Source: CANNDT01 sp945876205
Lineage (GTDB): Bacteria > Acidobacteriota > Vicinamibacteria > Vicinamibacterales > UBA2999
Reading direction: 5' to 3'
NCBI GenBank assembly: GCA_947503365.1
Contig: CANNDT010000113.1
Coordinates: 1-14,417 of the forward strand
Length of the DNA stretch: 14,417 nt
Below the pieces are notes generated by a model, which saw nothing but the letters and a program-made list of their open reading frames with translations, made no database searches and had not been told where the DNA came from. Made by a program: the position numbers and the translations under genes. Every line of letters begins with the position of its first letter. Positions within the stretch are counted from its first letter, which is position 1. Positions 12,783 through 14,417 of the stretch are shown here, piece by piece.

Positions 12783-12947
12783 TCACATCTTTCGTGATCG
12801 CGAAATCAGCTGATCGATTCGCTCCAGAATCCGATTCAGGCTTTCAACTTCGTCAGGGGTCACTTGGAAGGTCTTCGGGTTCTGAACGGCATCTCGTAAG
12901 GCATCGCTGAGACGCACCAGGCGGCGGATTGTGGATTCGTCAGACAT
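12783..12947 (-). CDS. Unrecognised 54-residue helical protein
   Basis: An ORF beginning MSDESTIRRLVRLSDALRDA and ending with a Lys/Arg-rich ISRSRKM. I do not recognise it. It reads as two amphipathic helices: residues 5-22 (with hydrophobics at I7, L10, L13, L17) and, after NPKTFQVTP, residues 31-50 (VESLNRILERIDQLI) with a heptad-like hydrophobic pattern. A TPDEV turn caps the second helix. The composition and codon use look coding rather than random. A -10-like TACAAT lies at 12976-12971, which would give a leader of about 17 nt; the ribosome site is weak. It lies between sorA and ppa. No function is proposed. Confidence 0.55.
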   Translation of the reverse strand: MSDESTIRRLVRLSDALRDAVQNPKTFQVTPDEVESLNRILERIDQLISRSRKM

Positions 12948-12970
12948 AGGGGGACACTAAACCTGCTTCG

Positions 12971-12976
12971 ATTGTA
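12971..12976 (-). promoter_or_regulatory. -10-like element before the 54-residue ORF
   Basis: TACAAT on the minus strand matches the sigma-70 -10 box in 5 of 6 bases. It is 23 nt before the ATG of the small ORF. The base run 17-18 nt further up (CTGCAT region) is a poor -35, so the promoter is tentative. Confidence 0.3.
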
Positions 12977-13068
12977 AGTAGAAACTACGCCCGATGCAGA
13001 AATGATCTCGCGCCAGCCGGAGGCCGCCGCTGGAGGCCTGGTTTCGGGTTCGGCCTCATACTAGTCGT

Positions 13069-13608
13069 ATGCATCCGTGGCACGACACTTACATCGACGA
13101 TACGAGCATCGCCAGCACCTTTCCCGTCGTCATCGAGATCCCGAAGGGGAGCACGAACAAGTACGAGATGGACAAGGAGACGGGGCTGTTGCGGCTGGAC
13201 CGGGTGCTCCACAGCGCCGTGTATTACCCGGCCGACTACGGCTTCATTCCCCGCACCTATTGCGATGACGGCGACCCGCTCGACGCGCTCGTGCTCGGGC
13301 AGGAGCCGGTCTATCCGCTGACGATCGTCCAGGCCCGCGCCATCGGCGTGATGCGCATGCGCGATGAAAAGGGCATCGACGACAAGATCGTCGCCGTCAG
13401 CGTGCACGACCCCGCCTTCGCCGAGTATACGGACAAGGGGCAACTCCCCACGCACGTCCTTCGACAGGTCCGCCGATTCTTCGAGGACTACAAGGTGCTC
13501 GAACACAAGCAGGTCGTGGTCGACGAGATGCAGGGACCGTCAGATGCCGTTCGCATCATCGGGGAGGCGCTCGAGCTCTATCGGCGTCTCAGACGCGGCG
13601 AGCTCTGA
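13069..13608 (+). CDS. ppa: Inorganic pyrophosphatase (family I)
   Basis: A 179-residue soluble family I pyrophosphatase, which hydrolyses PPi to two phosphates and drives biosynthesis of nucleic acids and proteins. Visible family features are VVIEIPKGSTNKYEMDKETG (active-site Lys and Glu residues), LDRVLHSAVYYPADYGFIPRTYCDDGDPLDALVL (including the D-x-D-P-x-D signature), DDKIVAV and a C-terminal helix. The length is normal for the family. No clear ribosome site precedes the ATG; a -10-like CATACT ends 6 nt before it, so the message could be leaderless. A kinase-like gene begins 13 bp after its stop and is probably co-transcribed. Confidence 0.96.
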   Translation: MHPWHDTYIDDTSIASTFPVVIEIPKGSTNKYEMDKETGLLRLDRVLHSAVYYPADYGFIPRTYCDDGDPLDALVLGQEPVYPLTIVQARAIGVMRMRDEKGIDDKIVAVSVHDPAFAEYTDKGQLPTHVLRQVRRFFEDYKVLEHKQVVVDEMQGPSDAVRIIGEALELYRRLRRGEL

Positions 13609-13621
13609 GCACGCCAGAGCC

Positions 13622-14417
13622 GTGGCGCCGCGAAACCCACTCGACCGGCAGTTACAGTCGGCCCCGTTCAAGCGGTTCGGCAGCATTCAACGCCTCGAAC
13701 AGAACCGAAGCGGCCATGCCTCGGTCGAACACGTCCGGCATCAACTGTACGTGGGGCGAGACACGGGGACCAGCACCAACGCGCTCATCAAGGTGCTCAC
13801 CAAGCCGGGACTCGTCTACGAGCACAACCTGAGCAACGAAATCGCCACGCTGTCCGCGATCAACCGGGAACTGCCGGACTCGCGCTACTTCCCCCTACTG
13901 TGGGATCACGGGCGCTTGTCCGATGGGCGCGTCTTCCTGATCATGTCGCTCTTCGACGAGTGGCCGCTGACGACGACCATCGGCCCCGAACGGATGCCCC
14001 ACCGGCTGGTCGACCGCCTCAGGACGTCCCTCGAAGTCGCGACGGCACTCGCGGAACTGCATCGGCTCGCGATTTTCCATGTCGACCTGAATCCGATGAA
14101 CATCCTGTACCGGGCCGACCAGGGCAGGCCGGTCGTCCGGATCGTGGACTTCGAATCGTCATACCACCGCGCACGCCACGCCAACGGCGTCGTCTACAAC
14201 CCGCCGACCACTCCCGGGTTCTGCGCACCAGAGGTGCACGATCGGGCGCCCGACGCCCGCGCCGATGTGTTCTCGCTGGGCGCCGTGCTCGACACCATGA
14301 TCGCGGGAACTGGATGGACCTGGGATGCGGAGTTGTCCGCCCACATCGAAGCCGACGCGGAGATCGATGCCGACCTCAAGCGGATCCTGCTGACCGCCGT
14401 GGACCGGGATGCGGACA
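13622..14417 (+). CDS. Protein kinase-fold protein (3' end beyond window)
   Basis: An open frame of 265 codons from a GTG at 13622 to the right edge. Kinase landmarks appear in order: K57 (ALIKVL, ATP-anchoring), E73 (SNEIATL, helix C), HVDLNPMNIL at 153-162 (catalytic D155 and N160), DFE at 176-178 in place of DFG, TPGFCAPE at 197-204 (APE motif) and DVFSLGAVL (helix F Asp). The Arg of HRD is Val and the DFG Gly is Glu, so activity may be altered or atypical; Lys, Glu, Asp and Asn are all kept. It may be a soluble Ser/Thr kinase. The start is chosen for position 13 bp after ppa; the frame stays open into ppa, and the ribosome site is weak. Confidence 0.78.
   Translation, partial: MAPRNPLDRQLQSAPFKRFGSIQRLEQNRSGHASVEHVRHQLYVGRDTGTSTNALIKVLTKPGLVYEHNLSNEIATLSAINRELPDSRYFPLLWDHGRLSDGRVFLIMSLFDEWPLTTTIGPERMPHRLVDRLRTSLEVATALAELHRLAIFHVDLNPMNILYRADQGRPVVRIVDFESSYHRARHANGVVYNPPTTPGFCAPEVHDRAPDARADVFSLGAVLDTMIAGTGWTWDAELSAHIEADAEIDADLKRILLTAVDRDAD

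Noticed and set aside
12985..13506. 173-codon minus-strand frame opposite ppa
   Set aside because: Shadow of a well-conserved pyrophosphatase gene.

Overview
The window is high-GC, densely packed bacterial DNA with a Gram-negative character: lipoproteins with lipoboxes, a Tat-exported periplasmic molybdoenzyme, a c-type cytochrome and a Mla-like ATPase. The gene set (NtrC-type regulator, tandem DUF4136 lipoproteins, NhaA-like antiporter, AAA_28 ATPase, bufferin-type operon) would suit Acidobacteriota, perhaps Vicinamibacteria. That placement is an inference from gene content and not proven. No tRNA, rRNA or CRISPR array was seen.

Layout. (1) 1-118: edge of an IS3-family element, with orfA running off the left side. 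(2) 302-1699: an orphan NtrC-type sigma-54 response regulator. It is followed at 1722-1784 by the 3' end of a second, lost regulator gene, whose differences from the intact copy are all synonymous. (3) 2858-1726, minus strand: a yceI-uspA operon. Upstream of it lie a strong sigma-54 -24/-12 match and two tandem dyads, so the neighbouring regulator is a plausible activator. (4) 3421-5401, plus strand: two tandem DUF4136 lipoproteins and an MlaF-like ABC ATPase with Ser in place of the Walker B Glu and no permease nearby. (5) 9598-5437, minus strand: a bufferin-type copper/metal-stress operon, bufA (DUF2282 precursor), bufB (DUF692/MNIO enzyme), bufC (DUF2063 partner) and doxX, continuing into an nhaA-like antiporter and an AAA_28 NTPase. 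(6) 9708-10951, plus strand, divergent: an ECF sigma factor and its NrsF/DUF1109 membrane anti-sigma factor. (7) 12645-10933, minus strand: a SorAB-type sulfite dehydrogenase, made of a Tat-exported molybdoenzyme and a two-heme cytochrome. (8) 12947-12783, minus strand: an unrecognised 54-residue ORF. (9) 13069-14417, plus strand: inorganic pyrophosphatase followed by a kinase-fold protein that runs off the right edge.

How the parts work together. The metal-stress module (5 and 6) is the best-resolved system. A GTAACC-N16-CGAATA promoter, of the kind known for Caulobacter SigF, sits before bufA. A second copy with exactly the same hexamers and spacing lies inside the sigma gene itself, in its inter-domain linker and pointing at nrsF. 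This would let the active sigma factor raise its own anti-sigma factor without raising itself, a built-in negative feedback loop. The bufferin core is a described system. The internal promoter, the attached nhaA/AAA genes and the hairpin between doxX and nhaA are the parts most worth following up. The left half looks like a sigma-54 stress regulon (regulator, yceI, uspA) reshaped by recombination.
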